The notes under the pieces: model-generated | What the model saw: only the letters and a program-made list of their open reading frames with translations | Databases searched by the model: none | Told to the model about the DNA's origin: nothing | Program-made: the position numbers and the translations under genes | Assembly: GCA_009733775.1 (NCBI GenBank) | Contig: WOGZ01000153.1 | Coordinates: 1 to 64,000 of the forward strand | DNA from: Alectoria sarmentosa | Taxonomy: Eukaryota > Ascomycota > Lecanoromycetes > Lecanorales > Parmeliaceae | Length of the DNA: 64,000 bases | Reading direction: 5' to 3' | Shown here: piece by piece, positions 1-11,133 of the stretch | Layout: every line of letters begins with the position of its first letter | How positions within the stretch are numbered: the stretch's first letter is position 1

Positions 1-1042
1 CACCCTCCCCACCCTCCCCCTCCTCGACCGCCTCCTCGCCCTCTGGATCCTCCTCGCCATCACAACGGGCATCCTCCTCGGCGCCTTCGTCCCCGCCACC
101 GCCCGCGCCCTCCAACGCGGCCAACTCGCCCACGTCTCCGTCCCCATTGCCCTCGGCCTCCTCGTCATGATGTACCCCATCCTCTGCCGCATCCGCTTCG
201 AATCCCTGCACCGCGCCTTCAGCACCAAAAAACTCTGGATCCAAATCGCCTTTTCCGTCGCCGTCAATTGGCTCGTGGCGCCGGCCCTGATGCTCGCGCT
301 CGCGTGGGCGTTTTTGCCGGATGAGCGGGGGTTGAGGCAGGGGTTGGTGTTGGTCGGGTTGGCGAGGTGCATTGCGATGGTGCTCGTGTGGACGGGGCTC
401 GCGGGCGGGGATGTCGAGTATTGCGCCGTTCTGGTCGCGGTCAATTCGGTGCTGCAGATGGTGCTGTATGCGCCGTTGGCGGTCCTGTTCCTTTCCGTCA
501 TTGGCGGCGGCGGCCATGATGGCGTGGTCAAGGTGTCGTATTCGACCGTCGCGACGAGCGTTGCTGTCTTTTTGGGCATCCCCCTCGGCGCCGCTGTCGT
601 GACGAGATTTGCGATTCGGAAACTCGCGGGCCCGCACTGGTATGATACCGTTTTCCTGAAATATCTGAACCCCTGGTCGCTCATCGGTCTGCTCTTCACC
701 ATCCTCGTCCTCTTCGCGTCCCAGGGCCACCGCGTCGTGCACCAGATCGTCTCGGTGGTGCGGGTCGCCGCGCCGCTCATCGTTTATTTCGCCGTCGTGT
801 TTTTCTTCACGCTGCTCGTGACGCACAAGCTCGGGTTCGGGTACCGGTTGAGCGCGACGCAGAGTTTCACGGCCGCGAGCAATAATTTCGAACTGGCCAT
901 CGCGGTCGCGGTGGCGACGTTTGGCGCCGATAGCGACCAGGCGCTCGCGAGTACGGTGGGGCCGCTGATTGAGGTGCCGGTGCTGTTGGGGTTGGTGTAT
1001 GTGGTGAGGGAGATTGGGAGGAGGAGGGGGTGGAAGGATTGA
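1..1042 (+). CDS. ACR3-family arsenite efflux transporter, 5' truncated by window edge
   Basis: Plasma-membrane carrier that exports arsenite (ACR3 branch of the BART superfamily). The frame is open from base 2, so the start codon lies outside the window; the stop is at 1040-1042. About 346 C-terminal residues are present with many hydrophobic helices. Two ACR3 hallmarks are visible: MYPILCRIRFE, carrying the helix-4 cysteine known to be needed for transport, and GLARCIAMVLVW. A third, CAVLVAVNSVLQ, follows. No frame break or intron is seen in this part. The gene is very GC-rich at its 5' side. The neighbouring aldo-keto reductase is convergent and gives no evidence of an arsenic gene cluster. 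Confidence 0.93.
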   Translation, partial: TLPTLPLLDRLLALWILLAITTGILLGAFVPATARALQRGQLAHVSVPIALGLLVMMYPILCRIRFESLHRAFSTKKLWIQIAFSVAVNWLVAPALMLALAWAFLPDERGLRQGLVLVGLARCIAMVLVWTGLAGGDVEYCAVLVAVNSVLQMVLYAPLAVLFLSVIGGGGHDGVVKVSYSTVATSVAVFLGIPLGAAVVTRFAIRKLAGPHWYDTVFLKYLNPWSLIGLLFTILVLFASQGHRVVHQIVSVVRVAAPLIVYFAVVFFFTLLVTHKLGFGYRLSATQSFTAASNNFELAIAVAVATFGADSDQALASTVGPLIEVPVLLGLVYVVREIGRRRGWKD

Positions 1043-1183
1043 TGATTTCGATGAAATGAGTATGATGGAGGAGAAGCATCGACGTTGTTGTCAAATGACT
1101 ATGCTGGCCAAAGGGACCTCGTTATTGCTCTAGCGAATAAACAACTGCGCATAACGAAAAGCACCGCCTTCATAAAACCAACC

Positions 1184-2328
1184 CTACGGCGCTTCCTCCC
1201 TTACAACTCCCCACACCTCCTCCACCATCCCTGCCACCTCCTGCGGCAACCTCCCCTTCCTTACATCCGCCAGATTTCCCTCAATCTGCTCAACCCTGCT
1301 CCCACCCACAATCACCCCATCCCCCTCACCAAGCGCAGAATGAAACATCAACCACCGCATCGACACCTCCGTTAATGTCATCCCCAACGGGCCGATGCAC
1401 TCCTGAAGCTTCCGCACCGCCTCGTGCATGATCGGCTTGTCGTACCAGTTGCTGTGGCCGGCACCCATTTGGTTGCCGGCTTCGAAGCGCGTGTTGGCTG
1501 TATTGCCGGAGGTGGGTTTGCCGGTTAGGAATCCGCCGGCGAGGGGACTGGAGGGGCGGGTTTAGATGGGGGGTGTTTTTGAGAGGGTGGAGGTAGGAGG
1601 GGACGATGGTGAGGGGATTTTACCTGTACGCGTTGAATGCCATGCCGTACTTCTTTAGAACGGGCATCAAATCGTCCTCGCATCTGCGGCAGAGGAGATT
1701 GTATTGGCCCTGATAGACGGATGGTCTGACGTAACCTTTCTCGTCGCAAACGTGCATCCATTCCCCGATTTGTTCGCCGGTGTAGTTCGCGAGACCAAGC
1801 TAGATTAAGCATGTTAGAATTGTCGAGTCTCGCAACGGCAGGATGAAAACCACGCGCCTTCTTGAACTTTCCCTGCTTGTAGACTTCGTCAAATGCCTTC
1901 GCGGACTCCTCGATCGGCGTCTGGAGATCCGGTGTATGACAGTGGAGAACATTCATCTAGCCCGACTCTGTCAACAATGAAGTCTTCTGTCACTCCCTGC
2001 TGCGTTGATCGAAACCTACCTCACTGGCCCGCAGCGCCTCCATACTTTCCAGCACCGACTCTTTGATCTTCGCTGCCGTCAGTGAGCCACTTGCATCAGA
2101 TCCCACCACTTTGATCTTAGTATCAACTATGAATCCCTGTCCAGCAGCCTTGACTTCTCCAAGTAGCTGCTCAGAGCGGCCAGAGTTGACGGCTGGATAC
2201 CGTCGCGCCGTGTCAATTCGGTTGATCTTATTCTCCTGGAGGAATTGGAGAAGCTCTTGCAATTCGCTAGGCGTAGCAAAATTGACGCCGACGAAACCAG
2301 CGCCGTAAATGAGTGTTGGAGGAGACAT
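1184..2328 (-). CDS. Aldo-keto reductase (AKR7-like, aflatoxin-aldehyde-reductase type)
   Basis: NADPH-dependent cytosolic oxidoreductase reducing aldehydes or ketones. Four exons fit in phase: 2328-2020, 1956-1858, 1799-1624 and 1547-1184, giving 315 residues. The start at 2328 (MSPPTLIYGAGFVG) is chosen because the fold begins there; an in-frame upstream ATG at 2523 would add an unrelated tail. The AKR tetrad can be followed: Asp and Tyr in RIDTARRYP, Lys in VDTKIKVVG and His in VLHCHTPD. Later come LGLANYTGEQIGEW and SPLAGGFLTGKPT, normal for the family. Intron 2 (1857-1800) seems to begin with GC rather than GT; the other two are GT-AG. Substrate cannot be told. It is convergent with ACR3. 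Confidence 0.88.
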
Positions 2329-2950
2329 TTTGAGTAGGACGGAGACAACGCGAAATCTCAGAGAAACCAGAGCGAGTGACCGTTTTAAACAACATTCAGG
2401 GGATTTAGGAACATTGAGGTAGTAAGTACGGTCAGTCTGTTGGTGACAGAATAAGGAACGTTGTGGTTTTAAGGACTGCACGTCAGCTCCTTTCCACTGT
2501 TGGTCTTTGCACGTGATCGGCATCCGGAGGCTGACACACCCGAGTCTTTCCCTCCACTAGCGTATGTGTTTTCGCTATACGACATTATTCAGCTCTGCTG
2601 ACAATATCGAGTAGCGTAGGATGAGGGATGAAAACAGCATTCCCATGTTCTTATTCGGGAGACGACGTAGAACAGAAACGCTTTTTAATAATCCAAGTGG
2701 GCGCATGTTGTGGATCAGCGTCTGATGTTTTCGTGTCCAGGCCTTCCAGAGTCCCATAATCAAACAATCTTAACCGTAGGTCTTTGATACGAATGCAAAG
2801 CAGATACTAATAGATAGAATAGACCAAAGACAGAAGAAGTTTTGCAGCCGAGGCAACTAAGACAACGCTAAAGAAAGCATAGCAGCGAATATCTGAGCAA
2901 TATTTGGGGTATCATGCAGAACACCATTGCAGAATATCGATATTCGGGAA
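2329..2950. other. Intergenic region upstream of the aldo-keto reductase
   Basis: No supported gene. Short ORFs on both strands lack homology I recognise and lack splice context. The part near 2330-2520 presumably carries the 5' leader and promoter of the reductase. Confidence 0.5.
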
Positions 2951-3325
2951 TCAAGCAAACCCAACAATAAAAGCAGCAAACAGACGCAGCAAGCTTCCGG
3001 CCTGCTTCTTCGCTCCAGCATCTTGCTGGCCTACATCAAGGAACGTGCCAGGAATGCCTTTAGACTCATGAGCCATGGTCACGCTCTTGCTGGATATCAA
3101 AGACGATGGAGACGTAGTAAAGGCGTTTGATGCTGTCGATACTCCAGTCGTAGGCCCAACGCTTGTAACAAAATTGAACGCTGGCGTCGAAGCTGTAATA
3201 CTCGACGCTATCTCAATGCCGTTGTCACGCACCAATCGAGACCGATACCCGGTGGGTCTGCGGTACGCGCAGTAATTTCCAAATCCCAGTTCCTGACGAT
3301 CCACGTCCTCGTAACACTCCCCCAT
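2951..3325 (-). CDS. Possible 3' exon of a GPI-anchored surface protein, or a gene remnant
   Basis: A 124-residue reading frame with a Ser/Thr-rich middle and a hydrophobic end (LLRLFAAFIVGFA) preceded by small residues, which looks like a GPI-anchor signal. A few cysteines lie near the start (GECYED, GNYCAY). On the same strand upstream (about 3555-3475) another frame reads like a signal peptide (TSTLLPILLTYVSRSC), so a secreted cell-wall protein with several exons is likely. I could not join the two parts with convincing introns. Stops in every frame around 3380-3420 allow either unrecognised introns or decay into a pseudogene. I do not recognise the family. Confidence 0.3.
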   Translation of the reverse strand: MGECYEDVDRQELGFGNYCAYRRPTGYRSRLVRDNGIEIASSITASTPAFNFVTSVGPTTGVSTASNAFTTSPSSLISSKSVTMAHESKGIPGTFLDVGQQDAGAKKQAGSLLRLFAAFIVGFA

Positions 3326-4352
3326 CCTTCTCCCTCTGCACTTACTGCAGCAATGTACGCGCTCTCCGCAGCGCCATCGTCTTACGCACAGTCGTATCCG
3401 CTAGCTCATGTTGCATTCCACCGCACGTTATTTGTACAGCTTGCAACCGCGCGGTTAACATTTAAGGATAGTAGTTCGTATCGCACGATCTGCTGACGTA
3501 TGTGAGGAGGATGGGTAGGAGGGTGGAGGTTGCGGCGAAGTGGCATAGGCCTATATTCAGTCGTCAATATCAGAAAATATAAGAATATACACGAAGATTG
3601 CAGGGCGCACAAGGGGACTGAAGTGGGCATAACCAGAGGGAGCCAAGAGCGTTAGGAAATTTCGGGGCGAGTACAATTGAGGTCTGCAGGAGTCGCATCG
3701 AGGCCCGGACTTCTCAACGCACGGCTGCTAGCAGGACGGCAGCTGGCCTACTTGTAATTGTAGACGCAGCTGCCAAGATGGCAAAGAGTATGCTTGATGA
3801 TGATGGTGGAGAGTCGAGAGCGCGTCGTGGAGACGCGTGCGGGGATGTCTTCAGGGCGCATTGTGGGCTTGTGGCTTTGATGAAATCTTTGCTCTCCTCC
3901 GCCTGCGTGTCGCTCTGTTTGTGCGAGATCGGCGGATATGGGTAAGTTGGGCCATTTCGTATATGTGTTGTCTTGGGGTGGGAGTGGTGGAAGGATTGTT
4001 AAAAAGATGGTGAGGAAGGGTGAATCCTTAACGAGCCGCCAGCACGGATGGCTTTTAGAGACTACAATTCGGCCGCTACTTTAAATCCTACAGCGTTGTT
4101 CATGTAGGTGTTTGAGGAAGGGAAATGGTAGTCCAAAGTAATCAGTCTATCTAATCGCTCTCATAGAGAAGGGTATCAAGCTGTCCGCCAATTATCAGAA
4201 CAGTGTAGAATAAGAATATTGCACAAGCACCTTTGGCAGGAACACCGCAGGTAAGTTCCTCCTGGCACCAAAAGCCCGAGAGAAATGATTCGCTCTCCCT
4301 CCGGTTTACGCGCCAACTCCTGCAATGTATGCACGGAAACCACCCTCTCCTC
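3326..4352. other. Mostly non-coding; possible upstream exons near 3400-3560
   Basis: Apart from the signal-peptide-like frame mentioned for the neighbouring gene, I see no coding signal in 3600-4352. ORFs at 4151-4489 and 4233-4641 are shadows of the 14-3-3-like gene. Confidence 0.4.
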
Positions 4353-5303
4353 CTATTCCGTAACTGGCAGATCAGACTCGAACTTGTCGACCTTTCCAGG
4401 TCTCGGTGTGCTGCTAGGCGTACTCCCATTGCCATTGCCATTTCCCGCCCTTGGAGTACTTCCACTTCCTTGGCTCCCAGCTCCACCAAGCCCCCTTTTC
4501 ATCATTTTTCCCAAGATGCCCACCAGCTCTGCCGCATCCTCGAACATGTCGTCATCCATACCCTCCTGCGCATTGTATACATCTTTAATCGCTGATTGCG
4601 CTAATCTTCTGCTACCTTCACCGTCATGCAGGCAATCGTAGAGGTAGGCTGCATATTCCGTCTTCACTGAGAGACGGACCGGATGAGAGCCCGAGAGATG
4701 GGTGTCAGCGAGCTTGCAGGCGTGTTCAAAGCTTTCAGACGCTTGTGGGATGTAGTTCTGCGCGGGTAGGAGGAAGGAGGCGGAAGGTTTGGGTATGGAC
4801 ACCGGGGTGAGGCCGGGAGGAAGAGGCCCGATGTTTTGAACGGGCCCACCTTCTGGAAGAGGAGGGGAGGGGCGCATTGAATTTCGGTAGACTGGTGCTT
4901 TGCCTTTCTCGACAGTGGATGGAGCATAGCTGGGTATAGCGGTCTGATTGATGGATGGTTCGTTGTGGAAGAGAACGTAAATGTGATAGAAGCTGGCACG
5001 GAGCTTGTGGCAGAGTATTTTCAACGCATGAGTGCGGGTGTTCTCCACCATTGGGAGGATATATTCCTCGAGTAAGTAGAGGCCTTCACGTGAGAGGAAG
5101 ATGATATGATGGTAGAGTTGTAAAGACTTAGTATCCCGGGTGGTATCTAGTCGGCGAAGTCGGCGGGCGCGGACAAGCTTCTTGGAAAGGATGACTGAGA
5201 GACCCAGGACTCTGTAGAGCTTGCTAGCGAGGTATGGGTAGCTTCTGTCGGTAGCTTTGGCGAATCTTCCTAGAAACTTCTGATCAACCTCCGAAGAGGC
5301 CAT
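4353..5303 (-). CDS. Divergent 14-3-3-domain protein
   Basis: A 316-residue single-exon protein starting MASSEVDQKFLGR. An ATG 15 codons upstream (5348) is in frame, but the 14-3-3 fold normally starts with a short acidic stretch like the one after 5303. The first 125 residues are helical and contain LDTTRDTKSLQLYHHI and KLRASFYHIYVLFHNEP, which I associate with atypical fungal 14-3-3 proteins rather than the canonical BMH-type regulators. A proline-rich linker (about 140-190) separates a second helical block (SESFEHACKLADTHL onward), and the tail is Gly/Ser/Pro-rich low complexity. Canonical 14-3-3 proteins bind phosphoserine/threonine clients; whether this one keeps that groove cannot be seen. 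Sure of the gene, fairly sure of the family. Confidence 0.75.
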   Translation of the reverse strand: MASSEVDQKFLGRFAKATDRSYPYLASKLYRVLGLSVILSKKLVRARRLRRLDTTRDTKSLQLYHHIIFLSREGLYLLEEYILPMVENTRTHALKILCHKLRASFYHIYVLFHNEPSINQTAIPSYAPSTVEKGKAPVYRNSMRPSPPLPEGGPVQNIGPLPPGLTPVSIPKPSASFLLPAQNYIPQASESFEHACKLADTHLSGSHPVRLSVKTEYAAYLYDCLHDGEGSRRLAQSAIKDVYNAQEGMDDDMFEDAAELVGILGKMMKRGLGGAGSQGSGSTPRAGNGNGNGSTPSSTPRPGKVDKFESDLPVTE

Positions 5304-7294
5304 CAACGTGTGGAAGTTGAGGATGTGAGGCTTTTGCGAAAGGGCCACTCGGTCAGCTAGATGCGGACTCGTTCGGCGACCCTACTGTCGTTCCGAGTGT
5401 TGTTGTGTTACTAAGTTGCAACCGGGTGTGGTTTTGCGCCACCGCAGTAGGTTATCAAGAGTGAAGGAGCTTGAAAGTGAATTCAAGTACCACGCGACCA
5501 ACGCAAGCTCACATTCTGCCGCGCGCCCTAATATTGAAAATCTTCCTACTTTTTTGGCTCCCGAGGTATGGATGGCTTGGAAAGGGTATGTCCGGATTCG
5601 TTGAAATGTTTACCCGGCCAAAGTGCTTCATTGTTTCCGTTATGAGTAAACGCTGTGAAGATACTTTTCGTGATGTCCTCCCTAACTATCGCCTATCACG
5701 TGCTTGGAATGGGTTTGCTTTTGTGATTCGCGGCGATGAAGCCGCCGTGCTTTAGTGATTGGTGAATGGTCCGGGATGAGGTAATTGTATATTCTCAGAG
5801 CTCTGATTGGCATGTGTATTCCCTTCTCTTGCCCAGATTGCAGATTATTTTGTACAGTCGGCGGAATATGTGAGAGCTTTTATAAACAGTGCAATTATTT
5901 TTAGACAGTCACACTATCCTCATGTCAGCTGTGGACGCACCGTTCGGGGTGAGCGAAGACCTACAATAACGCAGCAAATGAAGTAGCACAATCCCCAATC
6001 CTTATCATACACTGGGCATGGAGCTCGTCAGTCGCACCGAATGATGCTTGCTGTACAGGTGGGTATGGGCAGAGGCATTGAGCCCTCAATTGGGTTTGTG
6101 CGAGGTGCCTCGAGCCTCGAGGCTCTCTAGGAAGAAAAGTCTTTGTGCGGTCAATTACGCCTCTTTTGTCTCGCGATCCCTAGCCGGGGATCACCAAAGG
6201 AACGACGGACGGGGCCGCAGCGCCACGGTCTATTTCGTGACCGCCTTTTGCAGGATGTTGAGGTCGCAGCGGTGAAGCCGAAGAATGGGCAATGAGCGAC
6301 TGGAAGCTTTGAGAGCAATTAAAAAGTGCAATGCAAAGGAAGAGGAAGGGAAAGGAGTCTCACTGAGAGGATGCGCGTGAGATTGAGCATTGTACGGTAT
6401 CTATGCAGGAGCTCATGCTGGTCATGGTGGTAGCGGGACATCGATTGAGTTGGTCCTGCATGAAGCTTGCATACGTGTCAGACGGATCACTCATTTCCAA
6501 GACGGCAGATCCCTGCCGAAGCTCCCCAGGGCAGAGGGACGGAGCCCAAGCCTGGGGGCCCGACTGCGGCAGCGATGCCTGAAGAAAGGTTTGGAGAGAG
6601 TTTGAAGAGAGAGAGACGAGAATGATGGTCTGCTGTCTTCGGGATGTGCAGCATGTCGAGTTCAGGTAAGCGTGATTCCACAGAGTTGGGCCTTGTGGAC
6701 CCGGTTTCATTGGTAGCGAATCGTAGGCCTTCTTCCTCTGCTGTTTTCGAATTCGCAGCTTTCCCTGCTTCGCTTAGCGGCCTGAGATATTTGCTTAGCC
6801 GCCTCGGCGCTGGCCACAGCCTGGCCAGTGCTCTTTGTCCCCGACTACCTTCCCTCTTTTCAGCCTTCTTCCTACCACTCTCTGTGCCTTGACTCTACGA
6901 CTTTGCCATATTGACAACTCATCACCAGCCTACGTTATCAATGAGCGACGTTAGACCACGGCACAAAATGTTTGACTTTCATCTAGCTAGCTGAGAGAGT
7001 TCTTGCCTAGGACTCGCGACCTCGCTACCGAAGAAAGAAGCGGTGAAGGATTTCCAGGATCCCCTACGTATTTAACTAATCCCCAAAACAACCGAGAAAG
7101 AGAACGACAGCTTCAATTTTCAAGCAATAATGCAAGAGCCATTCACCACTGTCCTCCATCAACTACCATGTCCCTTCATTGGCCCACACTCTTCGACAAT
7201 AGTAGAGGGGTAGAGCCGTCTAGATGGGCTTCGATCTTTTGGTATCATACTCGAACATATCAAGAAATGAATGAGCCCTACCTCAATAGTACTT
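5304..7294. other. Long intergenic stretch without a supported gene
   Basis: About 2 kb with only short overlapping ORFs in all frames. None has a recognisable domain, consistent splice sites or a signal peptide. A perfect short palindrome (CCTCGAGCCTCGAGG) sits near 6108-6122. A non-coding RNA or a poorly conserved gene cannot be excluded. Confidence 0.4.
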
Positions 7295-8027
7295 TCAGCG
7301 TGCGTGCTCCCTCTTCCGGCTAGCCCTCTTCTTCATGATCCTCTCAACAGCAAACTTGAGCACGTCTCGATCAAAAGCACCCTTCTTCTTCAGCAATCTC
7401 TCCACCACCACGATGCCCTCCTTCTGGCTGAGTTTTCTTCCATGACCCGTCCAGCATATTAAAAATAGCTTTGCTCCCGCTGCACGATCAAGTGAAATTT
7501 CACCCGGTAACGGCAGTCTGTCTTGGTTCTTTTGACTCGTTGCGCGCTGAGGTAGGAGGCTGTCACTGGATTGGGTATACCTCTGAGCTTTGAATCGATC
7601 AGGTGCTGGTCTTCCCACGGCCGCCATGCTCGGTTGGTGCGGGGGCGTAGCCCGTGGTAGTCGAAAATGGCGTGGACTTTGGAATTGGCAGCTGGGATGG
7701 AGTCAGCTATCGTGCTCTCATGGCTAGATGTGGGCACTCTACCTCTTGGGTATCTACCGAAGCAAGTGTGAACTCTTGTCCGCTGTCCGCCTGTTCTTCG
7801 CTGTCTGCTCTCAGTATACCCTCGTGCTCACTTTCTGCATCCTGAGTCACTTCCTCGCAGTCCGACCTCACGATGATCGCTTCTTCGGTATCTGTATCCT
7901 GAACGACTTCTTTGCGGTCTAAGTGTGCAGTGGTCTCTTCCTGGGTATCAGATATCACAACCGCGTGCTGACCGTAATATTGCGAGCCTCTGACATAAAT
8001 TGTTTGGTGGACTGTTCTGCCAGACAT
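7295..8027 (-). CDS. SANT/Myb-like protein, unassigned (about three exons)
   Basis: Three reading frames on one strand line up as exons of one gene. The first (from ATG 8027) is acidic, rich in Asp/Glu/Thr/Gln (TQEETTAHLD, SDCEEVTQDAESEHEG). The second (about 7700-7500) contains AWRPWEDQHLIDSKLRGI then QRVKRTKTDCRYRVKF, which resembles a SANT/Myb helix pattern (W..WED..LID.K..G). The third (about 7440-7295) is very basic (LLKKKGAFDRDVLKFAVE, IMKKRASRKREHAR). Several GT..AG pairs exist, but phases are ambiguous, so exon edges are not given. The next gene on the same strand also carries a SANT-like segment. Nuclear role is inference. Confidence 0.45.
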
Positions 8028-8217
8028 GGTGAGGTATCAGAGGGCCTGCGACCGATTTCTGGTATGAAAGGGAAATCCTAGTATGTACGCTGTGCCTTGA
8101 ATTGATTGTAAGCAAGCAAGTAAGCTATCAGTTTGATCGTATGATATCAGCCTATCACCATGTAGTGGTGGTGACGGCCGTGCTAACAGTAAACATAGCA
8201 TCTCATGGTCCAAGTCT

Positions 8218-9295
8218 CTAATAGCTACCCACCAGCTTCTCCTTACAATTCTCGACTCCGATCCTTTTTCCAAACCTGTCGAAGAACTTCGAGTCCACCA
8301 TGATCCACTTTTGCTCATCATAGCGCGCGTTGAGCCCGTAAAGGTACATAAGCTATCGCAAACATTAGCCGCAGCACCACAAAAGACTTCATCGCCCTCA
8401 AACTCACCTCTTCGAACTCCAGCTCTTCGTCGTCGTCCACGAAGATGACCGGATGCCCATCGATCGACTTCAACTCTCCGCCCTTGCCACTTTCTGCTGC
8501 CGTCACCTTCGCCTTCAAGATCTCCTTCTTCTCCTCAGGTTTGGCTTCTTCCACTTTTGCCTCTTCAGGCTTTGGTGATTCGGCTTTCTCCTTGCCCTTC
8601 AGGCCCTTTTGACCTTTCTGACCCTTCTTGCCCTGCTTTCCCTCTTTGCCACCTTTCTTACCGGCTCCACTCAGCTTCTTGCCTTCCTCGACGGCCTTTA
8701 CTTCGTTGATTGTCGCCTCCTCCTTTGTCTCCTCTTTCTTCTCTTCCTTACTTTCCCCAATCTCCTTCTTCGACTCTTCCTCCTTGGTCTCTGCCTCCTT
8801 TGACTTGACATTCGCAGATGCATTAATGTAAAGCTCCGTGTACTTCTTTTTGGTGTCTTCCTCGTCCTTGCCAGGCAAAGCTTCCCCAATTTCCTTCCAG
8901 CTCATGTTCTGAGCTTTCATTCCAAGAAGCGCCATCTCTTCGATCTTTGTCCATTCTCCAGATGCGGACTCGGTAGTCTGGGTTGACTCGGTCAGGGCTT
9001 CGGTCGGGGCTTCTGTGGCCGCGGTTGATGCGGGAGAGGTCTCGGAGGTGGAGGACTCTTCTTTCTTTGGCTACTCTCGATTTAGCGAAGAACTCGCTTA
9101 GGGGCGAGACATTGGAAGTTTCCGGAATAATGAAGGATACAGTGGCAGAGTAAGTTACATGATGAGGGTCTTGCTCACCTTTCTCGTCTCCTGGCGTGGA
9201 GTTCCTCTGCCGCTACGAGAAGGTGTGTGAGGTGTGAAGAGATCGATGAAGCTCATCTTGACCGGCTGGCCTTTTGCATTGAGGTAAGGTGCCAT
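8218..9295 (-). CDS. SANT/Myb-like domain protein with Lys/Glu-rich linker
   Basis: Three exons fit cleanly: 9295-9179, 9070-8408 and 8352-8218, all phase 0, 304 residues. The start MAPYLNAKGQPVKM is preferred over an in-frame ATG 39 codons upstream, whose extension is low quality. Residues about 80-125 (GEWTKIEEMALLGMKAQNM, then SWKEIGEALPGKDEED, KKKYTELY) look like a SANT/Myb helix-turn-helix with tryptophans in the expected spacing. A long Lys/Glu/Gly-rich stretch follows (repeated KKG/QKG and PEEAK motifs), then an acidic FVDDDEELEFEE. The final exon (LMYLYGLNARYDEQKW) is well structured. Such proteins are usually nuclear; DNA binding is inference. A neighbour to the left carries a similar motif, so the two may be related. 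Confidence 0.75.
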
Positions 9296-9922
9296 GTTAG
9301 CAGAGATATGGTTACTGATTGATTCTGGATGATGTTTGAAGTGGCGGACTGTGGGTCCGACTGTGGGTGTTCGGTAGTGTTGATGCAAGTGAGAGTGCGA
9401 AGAAAAGCACATTTATTAGATTCACGGTCTAGCTCCCGCCGCTAATGTAGACAGATGAATGTTTTATGGTCTTTTCAACAGTTGATGCATAATGAACTTT
9501 TCGTCCTTGATCATTTGCTATGGAATTTGAGTAAACAATCTCTACATCTGAATCCTTTCATGTGCTTATCTACCTTTGCCTTAAGGGGCAAAGCAGCAGC
9601 CGGATAGACCATAGCATAAAGGCTCAACAGCACAACGTCTGTAAAACTAAACCTAACGTAGTTTACATGTATCTGCTTGCTAATGAAGGCCTAACGAGAT
9701 ACCTGTGAGGTGCTCAGGATTGCCCTTGTCATAAATTTACTAAAATGTTATAGCCGTATCAGCTCTCACAAACTCCGACATGCCGATGCCAGTTTTCAAA
9801 ATGTTTCTCTCTCCTTGTCTCACTCTTCACTTATACAATCGACCTCTCCGCACAATTGTGACATCTAGTGCATCACCAAGTACCTCCTCCGCTTTTTCCT
9901 CCCATCTCCTCTATCGCCCATA
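9296..9922. other. Divergent promoter region between the SANT-like gene and the p24 gene
   Basis: The two flanking genes are transcribed away from each other, so both promoters lie here. CT-rich stretches just upstream of 9923 (about 9805-9910) look like a normal fungal core promoter and 5' leader. No gene seen. Confidence 0.5.
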
Positions 9923-10930
9923 ATGCGCTTCCCTTTGTTTACCGCCCTCTTGGGCTTCCTCACCACCTCTGTCGCGCACAATATCCAAATGGGCGCCCAT
10001 CAACGAGAATGCTTCCACGAGGTCTTGAAGAGGGATGATAAAATGACAGTCACTTTCCAGGTTGGAGACAGGGAATTCGGTGGTGCGGGGAATCTGGATA
10101 TTGACTTCTGGGTGGGTGGTGTCCTGTCGCGTGCTTTGGGCAAAGCGGAGACATGCATTATTCAGGGCAAAGACATTTAAGGGCATTTCAAAGCTCGGTA
10201 GCCTCTGTCCCATCACACTACTACCTGCCTATCTGCTGTGATCTGCTACGCACTCTCCAAGAAACAATCGCTGACGTGGCACTGTACCCTGTCTAGATTG
10301 TCGGCCCCACAAACGAGTACCTCGTTGATCAGAAAGCCGTCTCCTCCGGTGATCATTCTTTCGATGCGAGAAACGACGGCAAGCATTTATACTGCTTCAG
10401 CAATGAAGCTTGGTCTGCAAGCACGAAGGAGGTCAGCTTCAATGTGCATGGAATCGTGTATGTGCCGGAGAGCGAGGCGCCGAGTGATCCGTTGGAGGCT
10501 GAAGGTGTGTCCTACATCTCTACGTCTGCGTTCATGGATTGCTAGCTGTGGTACTTCTGTGGTGAAGGCAAAAGTCCAAGATGGCTGGAGGGACGACTTG
10601 GCTTCGAAGAATGGCTTGCTGAATACTGGGTGTGGCCCTCACAGTTAAACAATTATCCGAGCTCCTAAACCAAGTCAAAGATGAACAATCCTACATTGTC
10701 GTCCGGGAGCGTACACACCGCAATACGGCCGAGAGCACGAATGGCAGAGTCAAGTGGTGGAGCATATTTCAATTGGGAGTTCTCATTGGAGAGGGTATAT
10801 TCCAAGTCTGGTGGTTGAAGAGATTCTTTGAGGTATGTGTGTCTTAGTCTAGCTCGAGACGAGGCTTTGAAAGAAAATGGAAGAAACTGGGCTGACTTAT
10901 GCGTGATCCTAGGTCAAGAGGGTCGTCTAA
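9923..10930 (+). CDS. p24 family cargo receptor (emp24/gp25L/GOLD), Emp24-like
   Basis: COPII/COPI vesicle membrane protein of the early secretory pathway, acting in p24 complexes on cargo such as GPI-anchored proteins. Four exons: 9923-10111, 10297-10504, 10645-10832 and 10913-10930, 200 residues. Signal peptide MRFPLFTALLGFLTTSVAH; GOLD domain with the conserved cysteine pair (RECFHEVL and HLYCFSNE); KEVSFNVHGIVYVPE; coiled coil around QLSELLNQVKDEQSY; single membrane helix (WSIFQLGVLIGEGIF) and short tail KRFFEVKRVV with the FF motif used for COPII sorting. The last exon has only five codons plus the stop. Length and order are normal for the family. The beta (Emp24) subclass is my judgement from the tail. 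Confidence 0.92.
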
Positions 10931-11133
10931 GATGGTTACGGAGACTGCGTGCATTAGTAAGGGGTTCCCAAGAGCGTTGACATAGGCAGGCGATGTTACC
11001 GTTGCTTGAGAAAACCGGGGCGTCAGAGCGAGGCAAAACATCGTACGATGCCGCCTTCCTATGCAGTTCAGGCGCTATCTTCGCCTCGAAACTATCTGAT
11101 CCCTTTCAATTAAGATCTCGTCCCTCTCGTCCC

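Noticed and set aside
1..2328. Arsenic-resistance gene cluster
   Set aside because: Only ACR3 is recognisable; the adjacent aldo-keto reductase is convergent and not a known arsenic enzyme. More could lie left of the window.
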